64,000 bases of DNA from Planctomycetota bacterium (GTDB lineage Bacteria; Planctomycetota; Planctomycetia; Planctomycetales; Planctomycetaceae). Of the stretch, positions 53,668 to 63,429 are shown piece by piece (the stretch's first letter is position 1; each line of letters starts with the position of its first letter). The notes under the pieces are model-generated. The model was not told where the DNA came from and did not search any database. It saw only the letters and a program-made list of their open reading frames with translations. Both the position numbers and the translations under genes were made by a program. The stretch is from the NCBI GenBank assembly GCA_003670925.1, contig QWQG01000138.1:1-64000 (forward strand), read 5' to 3'.

Positions 53668-55395
53668 TCACAAACGCAGGTAAATTTTCTGCCGGTGCAG
53701 CCAGTACAGGAAGAGCCAGAACACAAGGAATGTTCCCGTGGCAAGTGTGATCGGAGCGTACCAGTTTGGATCCAGTGCATGCGGGCCGAAAAGGGCCTCA
53801 ATGAGTCCCCTGAAGTGGACATTGATCAGACTTTCTTTAGTCCACCCGCCGACCGTACTCCCCAGCAAATACATGAGGATCGAATTCATACCTACAACCA
53901 CCAGCGGGAACGCCAGAAATTTCAGCGGTGCGATGTCAAAAATCAGATAGAACAATGCCAGCATTCCAATGACGTAGCCGCCGCTGAAGAGCACCCAACT
54001 TGGCGTCCAGATGCGTTTTACGATCGGACACACAGACATGTTGGCTAGAATTCCCAGTCCCAAACAAATTCCCGCAGCCACGATCAGAATTCCAAGCTTC
54101 TTCCATGGGGAATAGCCACCCGCCAGCAGCAACTGTCCGCAGAGCATGCCGAGCAGTGTCGTCCCGATGGATGGTATAAAATTCAACGTGGCATAGCCTC
54201 CGGTATTCGGTGTCCAAGGCACATCGTTGCCTAAAAACACGCGTTGAAGCCAGCCAAGGCTGGCAACGGGCAGCGGTGTCTCTGTAACCGTCTCGGTTGG
54301 AGGTGGAACCGTCGCTGCCGATTCAGCCTCCGATGTGCCACTTGGAGTTGAGTCTGCTGCGGGAGCAAAACGCGCAGGACTATCAGTTGCCAGAGGTTGA
54401 ACGGTATTGGGTGAATTTTCACCGGGGTTCTTTGTTTCGGAGTCCTGCCGCAGTGTCAAAGTGACGGGCTGCCATGCAGAATTCCTGGGAACAGCGGCGC
54501 CTGCAGAGGCTGGAGAATTCGGTTGAGGGGCCGTCCGTAATTTGGGTAACAACCAGCGGTCAAACAAAAATGCGGCGTTGGCGTTCTTGGACCACGCTGC
54601 AAAGCGACCGGGAAAAACTTCGCCATCTTTTACATTCGCGGACACACTTGCATAGTCATAATCTGGAAGCGGCTGATTAAAAAAGAACAGCCCCCAGTAC
54701 CCGACCAGAATTGAAACTAGGGCAACAGCTTGAACCATGGGCTTAAAATTGAGCAGACACCATGCCACGAAATAACCAAGCCCGATCTGGCACAGCACGT
54801 TGGGAAATTCCCACGTCGTATGATCCTTGCCACGCGACTGCAGGAAGACACCAAGCAGCACAAGAGCTACCGACCGAAGCAGCGCATGAAGCGCACGACT
54901 AAGGAACGAATGATCCTGCTGTGATCGCCGTGCGTAGGAGAATGGCATGGCCACTCCGACCATAAACATGAACGCAGGCTGAATCAGATCCCAGCACGAC
55001 ACCTTGTAAATGTCAAATGCACTCTGCCATGCTGAATGCTCAAAGTGCCACGCCACTCTGTTCCATTCCGCATGGTTGTGAACCTGCCAGAGAGGTGCTG
55101 AATCATTGATCTTTGCAAACTGCGCAATCCCGAAACCGGTGGCGGCCAGCAGCAGCATGATGAAACCACGAAACGCATCGAGCGAAACTAAGCGCTCAGG
55201 TACTTGGTTAAGCCGACTGCTGGCTCTCGCTGACCCTAATGGTTTGGGCCGGCCTGTCGCTTTCAAGGCAGCTCCGGCTGGCGTCGAGGCGGCACCCTGA
55301 ATGCCGGGTGCCGAAGCGACTGTGGATGTCCCTGCCTCCTTAGATCCTAGATCCGGGAGAGGCGTTGTTTTCTGGGGTACGGGCTTTCCAACCAT
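53668..55395 (-). CDS. NagX/HGSNAT-like multispanning acyltransferase (COG4299/DUF5009)
   Basis: 575 residues from the ATG at 55395, which has TTGAGG about nine bases upstream; the longer frame from 55497 lacks support. A Pro/Ala-rich cytoplasmic lead is followed by RLVSLDAFRGFIMLLL, the family signature. About ten transmembrane helices follow, with KVSCWDLIQPAFMFMVGVAM and GYFVAWCLLNFKPM. Relatives acetylate glucosamine units across a membrane (human HGSNAT, bacterial NagX). An unusual Thr/Pro/Ser-rich extracytoplasmic insert of about 75 residues (QDSETKNPGENSPNTVQPLA and onward) lies between helices. The C-terminus (FWLFLYWLHRQKIYLRL) is as usual. It runs toward the ktrB/ktrA relic. Confidence 0.85.
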   Translation of the reverse strand: MVGKPVPQKTTPLPDLGSKEAGTSTVASAPGIQGAASTPAGAALKATGRPKPLGSARASSRLNQVPERLVSLDAFRGFIMLLLAATGFGIAQFAKINDSAPLWQVHNHAEWNRVAWHFEHSAWQSAFDIYKVSCWDLIQPAFMFMVGVAMPFSYARRSQQDHSFLSRALHALLRSVALVLLGVFLQSRGKDHTTWEFPNVLCQIGLGYFVAWCLLNFKPMVQAVALVSILVGYWGLFFFNQPLPDYDYASVSANVKDGEVFPGRFAAWSKNANAAFLFDRWLLPKLRTAPQPNSPASAGAAVPRNSAWQPVTLTLRQDSETKNPGENSPNTVQPLATDSPARFAPAADSTPSGTSEAESAATVPPPTETVTETPLPVASLGWLQRVFLGNDVPWTPNTGGYATLNFIPSIGTTLLGMLCGQLLLAGGYSPWKKLGILIVAAGICLGLGILANMSVCPIVKRIWTPSWVLFSGGYVIGMLALFYLIFDIAPLKFLAFPLVVVGMNSILMYLLGSTVGGWTKESLINVHFRGLIEALFGPHALDPNWYAPITLATGTFLVFWLFLYWLHRQKIYLRL

Positions 55396-55846
55396 CGCGA
55401 ACCTCAATTCCGAGTGATATGAGTTTGCTCCAACGCACAATGTGCTGTGTTGCCATGGAGTGTCGCGAATTCGACACATAATGAAAGCCAGAGTCACTGA
55501 TCCGCGATGGTCGGTCAGTTTTTAGGTGGGGGCACTTGGCGTAAAATTCACGTCTGAAGTCTTGTCTGGCACTGTCCGCATGACAACGGTTCAGAATGGA
55601 TTCTCAGCACCACCATAATTGTGGGAGACTAGAAGTTGTTGGAATTCTATGAATTCGGCGACGCGGAACTCTACGAACTGGCAACCAACCCCGGTGAACA
55701 GAGAAAGCTTGTTGCACAGGCACCAGATCGACTAGCCGACCAAGGCCAGCCCACCGATACGTGACGATTTGAGTGTCCAGCGGGACGAATCGCGATGCAC
55801 CGGCAAGCTGACGCCTGCGCCTTGCCTGATCTCGGTTACCGAGAAT
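55396..55846. other. Intergenic region containing a sulfatase relic
   Basis: About 450 bases. Apart from the relic described separately, nothing is recognisable. Confidence 0.45.
55633..55764 (+). pseudogene. C-terminal relic of a sulfatase gene
   Basis: A 43-codon frame bounded by a TAG upstream and a TGA at 55762. It reads KLLEFYEFGDAELYELATNP then GEQRKLVAQAPDRLAD. This is the typical last strand and helix of planctomycete-type arylsulfatases (xKLIExxExGxxELYxLxxDPxExxNL). The rest of the gene is absent. No start codon fits, so it is a remnant. Confidence 0.6.
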
Positions 55847-57001
55847 TTACTTTGCCGCAGCGTCTTTCTTTGGTTCATCAATCCCAAAGGAAAACACGGT
55901 GCGGGATGCGAATGTTTCTCCCGGTTTCAAGATGGTCGTCGGGAAGTTTGGATGATTCACGGAATCCGGATAGTGCTGGGTCTCAAGACACATCGCGCTG
56001 CGATGAGCGTAGATCTTTCCGCCTTTGCCCTTCTGCCCTTTTAGGAAGTTACCTGAGTAAAACTGAATGCCTGGTTCGGTGGTAGAGACACGTAAAATTC
56101 GCCCTGAGACGGGATCAATCAACGCGGCCGCAAGGTTGAGTTTTGTGTCGGCGTCCTTCTCGTTCAGGACAAAGTTATGGTCGTATCCAATCGCCGCTGT
56201 GGCCCCGATTGATTCGATGCGGTCCCCAATTTTTGTGCGTTTGCGAAAATCTAGGTCCGTGCCTTCGACCTGTTCGATCTTGCCCGTCGGGATCATGGTG
56301 TCATCGGTTGGTGTGTACTTGTCAGCATTCAGACGCAGCTGATGGTCCAATACTGTCGCGCTGCCCTCGCCGGCAAGATTGAAATAGCTGTGGTTGGTAA
56401 GGTTCACCGGAGTCGCTTTGTCGGTTGTCGCGGCGTATGCAATGGCGATTGAATTGCCTTCCGATGGAACAAAGTAGTCCACCGTAATCTTCAATTCGCC
56501 AGGATAACCTTCTTCACCATCAGGGCTGCTGTATGTGAACTTAACGCCTTGGCCTTTGGCGTTGGAAAACGGCATGGCAATCCAGACAACCTTGTCGAGG
56601 CTGCGTTCGACTCCGCCATGAAGATGATTGGGGGCATTGTTGATCGCCAGCGTGGATTCCTTACCGTCGAGTGTGAATTTGCCTTTCGCGATACGATTGC
56701 AGACGCGTCCGGTGGTGGTTCCGAAATATTGGTTGTCTTCCGATTCGTAACCGGCGACAGCATCAAACCCCAGCACAACGTCATCGATTTTTCCGTTCTT
56801 GTCTGGCACATCCAATTGCACGAGTGTCGCACCGCGGGTCATGATTTTTGCGGTCAGTCCGTTGCCACTTTTCAATGTGTAAATTTCCACGGCATAGCCA
56901 TCTTTGGTTTTTCCAAAAGGTTCCGCCACGGGGATTTCGCTAAGAGCGGGCGATGCCATCAGTATTACTCCCGTAAACAATAGAGAACAAAACAACTTCA
57001 T
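55847..57001 (-). CDS. galM: Exported aldose 1-epimerase (galactose mutarotase)
   Basis: 384 residues. A signal peptide (FCSLLFTGVILMASPALS) shows export. Catalytic segments are complete: NNAPNHLHGG with the first His, NLTNHSYFNL with the general acid His, IGYDHNFVL, and MCLETQHYPDSVNHP with the base Glu. It interconverts alpha and beta anomers of aldoses, here outside the cytoplasm. No sugar-uptake or catabolic gene lies next to it, but a sulfatase relic and a NagX-like gene nearby fit carbohydrate degradation. Confidence 0.94.
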   Translation of the reverse strand: MKLFCSLLFTGVILMASPALSEIPVAEPFGKTKDGYAVEIYTLKSGNGLTAKIMTRGATLVQLDVPDKNGKIDDVVLGFDAVAGYESEDNQYFGTTTGRVCNRIAKGKFTLDGKESTLAINNAPNHLHGGVERSLDKVVWIAMPFSNAKGQGVKFTYSSPDGEEGYPGELKITVDYFVPSEGNSIAIAYAATTDKATPVNLTNHSYFNLAGEGSATVLDHQLRLNADKYTPTDDTMIPTGKIEQVEGTDLDFRKRTKIGDRIESIGATAAIGYDHNFVLNEKDADTKLNLAAALIDPVSGRILRVSTTEPGIQFYSGNFLKGQKGKGGKIYAHRSAMCLETQHYPDSVNHPNFPTTILKPGETFASRTVFSFGIDEPKKDAAAK

Positions 57002-57109
57002 GGTAACTCACCTTAACTTCAAAGAAACAAACTTGGACCACACCAAACAGGATCGGTAGTGCGCCGCCGATTATCGAGTTCCGTGGCGTCGCAGGCAAGT
57101 GAGTGGGAA

Positions 57110-58468
57110 TCACCCCAATTCAAACAATACGGCTCCGACGACACAGCAGACTGCAAGCGTCGTGGCCATGCTGCATTTCCACCGAAATGTCAGCAAAAAC
57201 GCCAGGACAGCAATCGCGGAGGCCATCCCATTGAGCGTGGTCCAATCCGGGACTTGTAAGCGCAGTCCCGCCGAGTAGGTGGTCGTGACCGTCTTGAACA
57301 TTGTGTGCAGCGCGAACCAAATTGCCAGATTTAAAATGACGCCGACTACGGCCGCCGTGATTGTCGACAGCGCAGCCGTGAGGAGTCGATTGCCGCGGAG
57401 TCGTTCGACCGAAGGTGCGCCCAGAAATATCCAGAAGAAACACGGGACGAAAGTCGTCCAGACAGTGACCAGTGATCCTAAAACTCCAGCGATGATCGGA
57501 CTGAACTGGCCAGGATTACGGTAGGCACCCATGAAGCCCACGAACTGCACAACCATGATCAGTGGCCCCGGGGTTGTTTCTGCCATGCCAAGTCCATCCA
57601 TCATTTCACCAGGCTTTAGCCAGCCGTAGTTTTCCACCGCCTGCTGCCCGATATACACAAGCACCGAATATGCTCCACCGAATGTGACGACGGCCGCTTT
57701 ACTGAAGAAGGCCGCCTCCTGAAACAGCACTGACGACGAGCCCAGCGTCGCATTCAAAAATGCTAACGGCAAAAACCACAGGGGCAGGAACACGCAGCAG
57801 ATCCGCAAACTGCGGAACCACGACGGAGCAATGGAATTTAATTCAACATCAGGATCATGCGTGCCGTCTGACGCAGCGTCTGATGCCTGATGCCCTTTGA
57901 TCACGATAAAACGTGCCGGTGCGATTCTCCCTCCGATAAACCCAATCGTTCCGGCGGCAATCACGAGCACCGGAAACGGCGCGTTGAAAAAGAAGATCGC
58001 GACAAATGAGATCACCGCAATCGCAATCATGGTGTTGTTCTTCAGCACGCGTTTGCTGATCCGGAGCACGGCGTCCATTACGATTGCCATCACGGCGGGT
58101 TTCAGCCCAAAGAAAATCGCCTGTACGATCCCCACGTGTTGGTATTCTGCGTAGAGAACACTCAGCGTGAGGATCGACACCACGCCCGGCAAAATGAACA
58201 GCATGCCGGCCATGAGTCCACCTTTCGTGCGATGCAGCAGCCATCCAATATAGGTCGCCAACTGCTGCGCTTCAGGACCGGGAAGCAGCATGCAGTAGTT
58301 CAACGCATGAAGAAATCGTTCCTCAGAAATCCATTTTTTTTCATCAACTAGAATCCGATGCATTACGGCAATCTGCCCCGCTGGCCCCCCGAAACTCAGC
58401 GCGGCGACGCGACACCAAGTCCAAAATGCTTCCGCGAATGAAACCGTACGTCCGGGTGGTGCTGTCAT
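57110..58468 (-). CDS. chrA: Chromate transporter, two-domain CHR family
   Basis: 452 residues, long-chain form with two homologous halves. The first half has AALSFGGPAGQIAVMH and NYCMLLPGPEAQQLATYIGW; the second repeats these as VVTFGGAYSVLVYIGQQ and GMAETTPGPLIMVVQFVGFM. About ten to twelve transmembrane helices are present. ChrA exports chromate by proton antiport, although many family members have no proven substrate. No ChrB regulator is adjacent. An FHA gene lies 60 bases upstream on the same strand. Confidence 0.93.
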   Translation of the reverse strand: MTAPPGRTVSFAEAFWTWCRVAALSFGGPAGQIAVMHRILVDEKKWISEERFLHALNYCMLLPGPEAQQLATYIGWLLHRTKGGLMAGMLFILPGVVSILTLSVLYAEYQHVGIVQAIFFGLKPAVMAIVMDAVLRISKRVLKNNTMIAIAVISFVAIFFFNAPFPVLVIAAGTIGFIGGRIAPARFIVIKGHQASDAASDGTHDPDVELNSIAPSWFRSLRICCVFLPLWFLPLAFLNATLGSSSVLFQEAAFFSKAAVVTFGGAYSVLVYIGQQAVENYGWLKPGEMMDGLGMAETTPGPLIMVVQFVGFMGAYRNPGQFSPIIAGVLGSLVTVWTTFVPCFFWIFLGAPSVERLRGNRLLTAALSTITAAVVGVILNLAIWFALHTMFKTVTTTYSAGLRLQVPDWTTLNGMASAIAVLAFLLTFRWKCSMATTLAVCCVVGAVLFELG

Positions 58469-58528
58469 TGCTTGATCGTTGTGGTCGCAAGGGGAATGTG
58501 GTCGTTGATGTGCGGTTCATTCTGAAAT

Positions 58529-58903
58529 TCACTGCGGATCAACGGGCTCTCGTGGATTTAAGAGGGGCAGTTCGCGTGTGGTTTTTTCGTGGGTATCAAT
58601 TTCCGGAGCATCAATTTCAACGAAGATTTCCGTGTCTCCCAACAGAATACAATCGCCGGTTTTTAGCCGCACGCGATCAATGTCCTGATTGTTGACAATC
58701 GTCAGGTTTGTGGATTCGTTGTCTATAATTTCAAAGCCACCATTTGCACCAAGGCCGATTTTGGCATGAATTCGACTCAACAGCAGATCGTTGATCGTAA
58801 TGTCGGCTCGATGACTGCGGCCCAAGGTTACAGGCAGATCAAATTCGGAAAGTTCAATATCGCCTTCTGCAAAGACGGCTGATTTTAGGATGAGTCGAGC
58901 CAT
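58529..58903 (-). CDS. FHA-domain protein
   Basis: 124 residues from the ATG at 58903 (MARLILKSAVFAEG); the frame can be extended to 58933 without gain. A single forkhead-associated domain fills residues 5-100, with the phosphothreonine-binding residues in TLGRSHRADITINDLLLSRI and HAKI and the ESTNLTIVNN loop. FHA domains bind phosphothreonine peptides, and planctomycetes have many Ser/Thr kinases, but none is encoded here. The tail is acidic. It is upstream of chrA with 60 bases between. Confidence 0.9.
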   Translation of the reverse strand: MARLILKSAVFAEGDIELSEFDLPVTLGRSHRADITINDLLLSRIHAKIGLGANGGFEIIDNESTNLTIVNNQDIDRVRLKTGDCILLGDTEIFVEIDAPEIDTHEKTTRELPLLNPREPVDPQ

Positions 58904-59289
58904 AGTAGTTCTCGTTCCGGAATTTGCTGTCACATGTCCTCAGGATTTCTCTTGACCATGGATGAGTATTTTGAGCACTCTAACTCCTAACACCACAAAA
59001 GTCCTGCCGTCGCACACTTCACGCAAGCGAGTTTTTCTGTAAACATCGGCAGCTACCACCATCGGGCTCATCGCCACTGCTATTCGGTTGGCACTACAAC
59101 CGCTGCTATCGATAGTGTTGGAAAGTCTAGCGCTCAGATGTCAGCAGTTTTTGCGAGGACAAACTGGAGGGAGGGTAATCCCGAGCTAGGCTTGGCCGGC
59201 ACAGGACACGGTGGGAGATCATTGCAACTTAGGGTTTGATCATTTCCAACGGTCTGATTTGTGCATTACTTAATTAGGAATTTTGGTCC
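58904..59289. other. Divergent intergenic region
   Basis: About 385 bases between the FHA gene and the coiled-coil gene at 59290. I see no gene or repeat. Confidence 0.4.
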
Positions 59290-60435
59290 ATGTCCCGTCG
59301 GTCTTCCAGTTCCAGTCGTCAACGTTCAGGTCGTAATAGCGGTCCGGATGAAACAATGACGACGCCCGTCGGCCCAGTCGCCGAACAGAGTGAAAAACCA
59401 TCGCTGGAATCGTTACTCGCATCTTGCGGCGCACTTCAGTCAGCATTCCCACAAGACAAGGCGGAGGACACGCAGGTCGAAATTTCGCCGCACACATCAA
59501 TCGATTTAGCCACCGCCAGCCTTCAACTGCCAGCGGATTTCACATCGATGCTGAATGCACTGCGGGACGAATTTCGGGCATCGATTGATCAGCTAAAGTC
59601 GGCTCAGGCCGCGGCAGCAGCAAGTCAAGGCGCTGTCCTGAAGACATTAACAGAAATCCTGTTTCAGTCATCTGCATTGAGTAACGGTTCCGGCGGTGGT
59701 CTGGAACAGAAGTTAGCGGAAACAGAAGAGCGAATTCTCAGTGGCATTCGTCAAGTAAATGATGTCACACTTGCTGGTGACAGAAAATCGTCGCTCACAC
59801 CCAGTCATGCCGGACCTTACAGATCGATATCCGTGAAACACAGTCCGAATGGTTCATGGGCGGAAATCCGTAATCAATGCATGCTCGACACCGAATGTGA
59901 CACCAGTCCCGGCACGGCGGTTTCTGAGGAAGTCGCACGCACTCACGTGGAATCAGACCGCGTAGGAACAGCGACGGCGGAACAGGAATACGGTCTGGAA
60001 GTTCCGCGTGCCGTCGACGTCGAGACGCTGAACGAGCAGGAATTGCGAACTGCTTGTTACGATCGTGAGGCATTCATCTCAATCCTGATCGGGCGCTTGC
60101 GGCATCAGCATCAGAAGTCAAGCGCGCATGTTCCTGAAGAACAACTGAAGAGCATGGCAGCGGCGCTGCCGGGCGATCTGGCCGGGCAAGTACTGCAATC
60201 TTTACAGCAACTTGAGGAACTGGCGCGAATCGGCGAACTGGAACTGTCGCTGGAAAGAGCGCGTCTGTCACGGCAGGTTAGCCAACTCGATAATTCGCGG
60301 CGCCTGATTGAACACAACGCCAGACAATTGGGATTTACGCTCGAAGAAAATGGCACGCTGTCGAACCCCGATAAAGTCATCTTGCGTGGCAGCGGTTCCC
60401 GCCGCTGGTTGAGCAAATTAGGATTCGCACAATAG
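59290..60435 (+). CDS. Coiled-coil protein of unknown function
   Basis: 381 residues, cytoplasmic with no signal or membrane segment. The N-terminus is Ser/Arg-rich (SRRSSSSSRQRSGRNSG). Helical stretches at about residues 95-160 and 300-355 (LEELARIGELELSLERARLS, SQLDNSRRLIEHNARQLG) predict coiled coils. In between is a less ordered, acidic region. The end GSGSRRWLSKLGFAQ looks conserved-type. I do not recognise a domain. It stops six bases before the end of the convergent methyltransferase gene. Confidence 0.7.
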   Translation: MSRRSSSSSRQRSGRNSGPDETMTTPVGPVAEQSEKPSLESLLASCGALQSAFPQDKAEDTQVEISPHTSIDLATASLQLPADFTSMLNALRDEFRASIDQLKSAQAAAAASQGAVLKTLTEILFQSSALSNGSGGGLEQKLAETEERILSGIRQVNDVTLAGDRKSSLTPSHAGPYRSISVKHSPNGSWAEIRNQCMLDTECDTSPGTAVSEEVARTHVESDRVGTATAEQEYGLEVPRAVDVETLNEQELRTACYDREAFISILIGRLRHQHQKSSAHVPEEQLKSMAAALPGDLAGQVLQSLQQLEELARIGELELSLERARLSRQVSQLDNSRRLIEHNARQLGFTLEENGTLSNPDKVILRGSGSRRWLSKLGFAQ

Positions 60436-60440
60436 CACGG

Positions 60441-61094
60441 CTATCGGGCCCTGCGTTGCAGGACGTGCAGCCGAAACTGCATGTGGGCCGGAGCCGGGCA
60501 TGGCTGAGCGAATTCATCAAGCGATTCGATGCCCCAGCCATGTTTGATCGCCAGTTCTGGAAAGCGGTGCCCATGGACGCGGCCTGGGTCGCCGATCCAG
60601 ACGACTCCGTGCGCGCTCAGCATGGCATCGAGCGTGCGGAGCAACGGTTCATAACCCGCAGCATCGTACAACACATCGCTGGCGAGAATGAAATCAAACT
60701 GATTTGTCGTCGGCTGCTGCCAGTCGAACACCATCCCGACCATGTCCTTAAAGCCGTTCAAGGCCGCATTCGAAACCGCCAGTTTCACGGCCGACGACGC
60801 ATGGTCCGCAAAAGTGACATCATGCCCCGCGATTGAAGCGGCGATTCCTGCGACACCAATCCCGCACCCAAGTTCCAAGGCCTTCAATCGTGAGGGCCAT
60901 GCGTGGTGCAGAATCAGGGCGGCCGTTTTTGGCGCGGTGGCCCAGAGTGAACCCCAGTAAGGATCCCAGTCCGAAGACCCTGAACGCTCGCACTGAATCG
61001 CTTCTTCGAGCAGTTGATCTTGGCTGGAAGGAAGCTCAATGATGATCTCGTGGCCGGCGATCAACAGTGTTTGGCGAACAAGTTCCAATGTCAT
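60441..61094 (-). CDS. Class I SAM-dependent methyltransferase (Methyltransf_16-like)
   Basis: 217 residues. The SAM motif is LELGCGIGVAGIAAS near residue 70. DPYWGSLWATAP before it and FILASDVLYDAAGYEPLLRT after it are typical of the METTL/FAM86/ETF-beta lysine methyltransferase group. A protein lysine target is therefore likely but not proven. The ATG overlaps the stop of the upstream esterase gene by four bases (ATGA), so the two are translationally coupled. Confidence 0.85.
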   Translation of the reverse strand: MTLELVRQTLLIAGHEIIIELPSSQDQLLEEAIQCERSGSSDWDPYWGSLWATAPKTAALILHHAWPSRLKALELGCGIGVAGIAASIAGHDVTFADHASSAVKLAVSNAALNGFKDMVGMVFDWQQPTTNQFDFILASDVLYDAAGYEPLLRTLDAMLSAHGVVWIGDPGRVHGHRFPELAIKHGWGIESLDEFAQPCPAPAHMQFRLHVLQRRAR

Positions 61095-61924
61095 TCGACT
61101 TTTCTGAGGCTGTTGGCAATATGGCTGAGTGATTTCGCGGCCATGCGATTAAAGTAGTCCCAAGAATGACCTCCCCCCGACGTCTCCAGATCTCGTTCGT
61201 GCAGAATGCCGGAAGACGACAGTTTCATTCCCAACCGCGCGGCGCCGTCGAACCATTCTGCGTCGGCGGGATCACAACAGAAAAATTGATGCCGTGGCCA
61301 TGCGAGCGGCTGCAAGTTGAGTACCACCGATGCTTGGCGCGCGGCTTCCTGATCCGGAAACATCGAATCTAGAGGAATGCCGGAACCGTAAAGCTGATGA
61401 AAATCCACGGCCGGTGCAATCGCTGCCACGACCGGAAATTTTGATGCATGGCGAAACGCCAGTTGCAGTGCGCCCTGACCTCCCATACTCACTCCCAGCA
61501 ACGCGATCCGCGGACTGGCGATGCCGAAATTCCGTTCAATGAAAGGTACGATCGAATTCAACAGCCAGTTTTGGGGCGTCTGCTCCGCCTCAAACTCCAG
61601 ACAGACCACGTCCAGCCACCAACTGCGGCCGCCATCTGGACAGACAGCCACCAGCCCATGCTGTTGAAACAGGCGACTGAAGATCAGGTTTTCATGCAGG
61701 AGGACGCGCCCATGACCGTGCAGAAAAAGGACTGCGGCTTGCGGTGGCGTCTCGGCCTGCGGCACAAAGACATCGACGCGGCGACCGTCAACCGACTCCG
61801 TCCGCCAGCTGTTCAGGATCGATGCATCACTGGCTGCGATCTGCACCGCCGCCTGCTCGGATGGTGTTTCTGTGCTCGGCGATGGCACGCAGCCACGAAA
61901 GATGTCCCGGAGATTATTAAACAT
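61091..61924 (-). CDS. Alpha/beta-hydrolase, esterase D / S-formylglutathione hydrolase-like
   Basis: 277 residues from the ATG at 61924 (MFNNLRDIFRG); an upstream in-frame start at 61954 adds ten. The core shows AVLFLHGHGRVLLHENLIFS, LLGVSMGGQGALQLAFRHA with the nucleophile Ser, PVVAAIAPAVDFHQL, an acid around CCDPADAEWFDG and the His in GGGHSWDYF. This matches esterase D-type hydrolases with broad acyl-ester activity. There is no signal peptide. It is coupled to the methyltransferase gene that follows. Confidence 0.87.
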   Translation of the reverse strand: MFNNLRDIFRGCVPSPSTETPSEQAAVQIAASDASILNSWRTESVDGRRVDVFVPQAETPPQAAVLFLHGHGRVLLHENLIFSRLFQQHGLVAVCPDGGRSWWLDVVCLEFEAEQTPQNWLLNSIVPFIERNFGIASPRIALLGVSMGGQGALQLAFRHASKFPVVAAIAPAVDFHQLYGSGIPLDSMFPDQEAARQASVVLNLQPLAWPRHQFFCCDPADAEWFDGAARLGMKLSSSGILHERDLETSGGGHSWDYFNRMAAKSLSHIANSLRKVE

Positions 61925-62184
61925 AGAGATTTGATGCGATTTTATCAGGCCCAAAATTCGTCAACGCGATGTGCTCGAGCCGCTGGACTGGAAGGTTTCT
62001 GTCGGACGGCGGGTGATGTCGAGTTTCTGCGACTTTGCATTGCTGCCCATCAGTGGCAAAGCCCCACATGAACAGGAGCACGCGTGAAGTCTGACAACTT
62101 CCGCTGACGTTTGCCACGTCACCCCCCCGCCCCGCAACGCTGTGCGAGATTTTTTAAAAAGCGTAAAACAGGTCGCGCTTGCGT

Positions 62185-63393
62185 CTAAGTCCCACCGTTG
62201 GCCACAAAACTGAGGATGCGTGCGGCGTGGCCTTGGCTTTGAGCGTGATGCTGATCACCAATCTTGACTTCCACTATGTGCGGTCCGCGTTTCAAGTCGC
62301 AGGCAAACATGACTGTACGTGGGTAATGCAGCCCCGAACTGTAGCCGTGATAAAGCTCCACGATTTGCCAGTCGCGGCCATCAATCCGGACCAGTAATTG
62401 TCCTGCATCTGGCCCCGCGAGAACGTAGGCCCCAATAGCAGTTCCGTGAAAAGTGATTGACAAGCCTGCACCGGGATGCTCACTCAATAATAATTCCGCG
62501 GCGGAAAATTGCGCTCTTTGACTGCCTGCAATCGACTTCCATTCCGGCAGACCTCGCGTCCAGCCTTCGCCAAGTTTCACAACATCATGCGGCAGCAAAC
62601 TCGCCTCGCTAAAACTAGATGCCAGCAACGGAGCAATTTCAGAACGGACAATTTCGACGGACTTCGCAGCGGCAGTGTTCCAGCCGGCGGTCAGTAAACC
62701 GGTCACAAGATCTGCCGCAAGTTGATTGCCAATCGGGCCGGGATGTGTGCCGCCGTATTCATCCCATGTCAATGTCCCCGCTGTAATTCGCTCCGCAACT
62801 TCCCCTGGGAGGTTGACACTGCTGATCTGGTAGTGCTTCGCGATAGTTTCATGTTGCGCCACACTCAGTTGCATCGCACCCGCCTGAGATGTTGCCAACA
62901 TCTCCGGATTCACAAATTGGATCATCACGACATCCGCCTGAGGGTTATGGCGACTGAGTTGCCGTACAATCCCCTCCATCCCGCGAATGCAATCGTCGGC
63001 CGCATGATGGGCGTCTTGATCGTCGTTGACTGCGAATTCCACTAGCAATAAATCGACTGGACCTTTACTAAGAACATCGCGCTCAAGTCTAAATGCTCCC
63101 GTGTGAGAACATGTGGAAGCGATGCCCGCATTTGTGAAAGTGAATTTCGTTTCCGGAAATCGCGCGGTCAACCACGCTTCCACGCGCGGTCGATACCCAG
63201 CCATTTCCGTGATTGAACCGCCCAGAAACGCCACGTGTCCGGTCTGATCATGCTCAAATTTATGAAGACAGTTGAGTAGATTACCGCGCAGATGCACATT
63301 CCCCGATTCGATGACGGCTGTGGGAACAACTTCCTCCGCCACAATGACGGCGAACAATGCCCCAATGATTCCAATGGGTAAAACACAATGCAC
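62185..63393 (-). CDS. Exported SGNH/GDSL hydrolase
   Basis: 402 residues. A signal segment (CVLPIGIIGALFAVIVAEE) precedes the SGNH domain: block I FLGGSITEMAGYR with the nucleophile Ser, block II NAGIASTCSHTG, block III VEFAVNDDQDAHH, and block V WDEYGGTHPGPIGN with the catalytic His. The last 140 residues form a beta domain (GLSITFHGTAIGAYVLAGPD, VRIDGRDWQIV) like those attached to carbohydrate esterases. It probably deacylates polysaccharides outside the cell. An 18-base inverted repeat lies in its promoter region. Confidence 0.88.
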   Translation of the reverse strand: MHCVLPIGIIGALFAVIVAEEVVPTAVIESGNVHLRGNLLNCLHKFEHDQTGHVAFLGGSITEMAGYRPRVEAWLTARFPETKFTFTNAGIASTCSHTGAFRLERDVLSKGPVDLLLVEFAVNDDQDAHHAADDCIRGMEGIVRQLSRHNPQADVVMIQFVNPEMLATSQAGAMQLSVAQHETIAKHYQISSVNLPGEVAERITAGTLTWDEYGGTHPGPIGNQLAADLVTGLLTAGWNTAAAKSVEIVRSEIAPLLASSFSEASLLPHDVVKLGEGWTRGLPEWKSIAGSQRAQFSAAELLLSEHPGAGLSITFHGTAIGAYVLAGPDAGQLLVRIDGRDWQIVELYHGYSSGLHYPRTVMFACDLKRGPHIVEVKIGDQHHAQSQGHAARILSFVANGGT

Positions 63394-63429
63394 CAGACTT
63401 CTCCCGAAATAGAGTTCCCACGTTTACTA

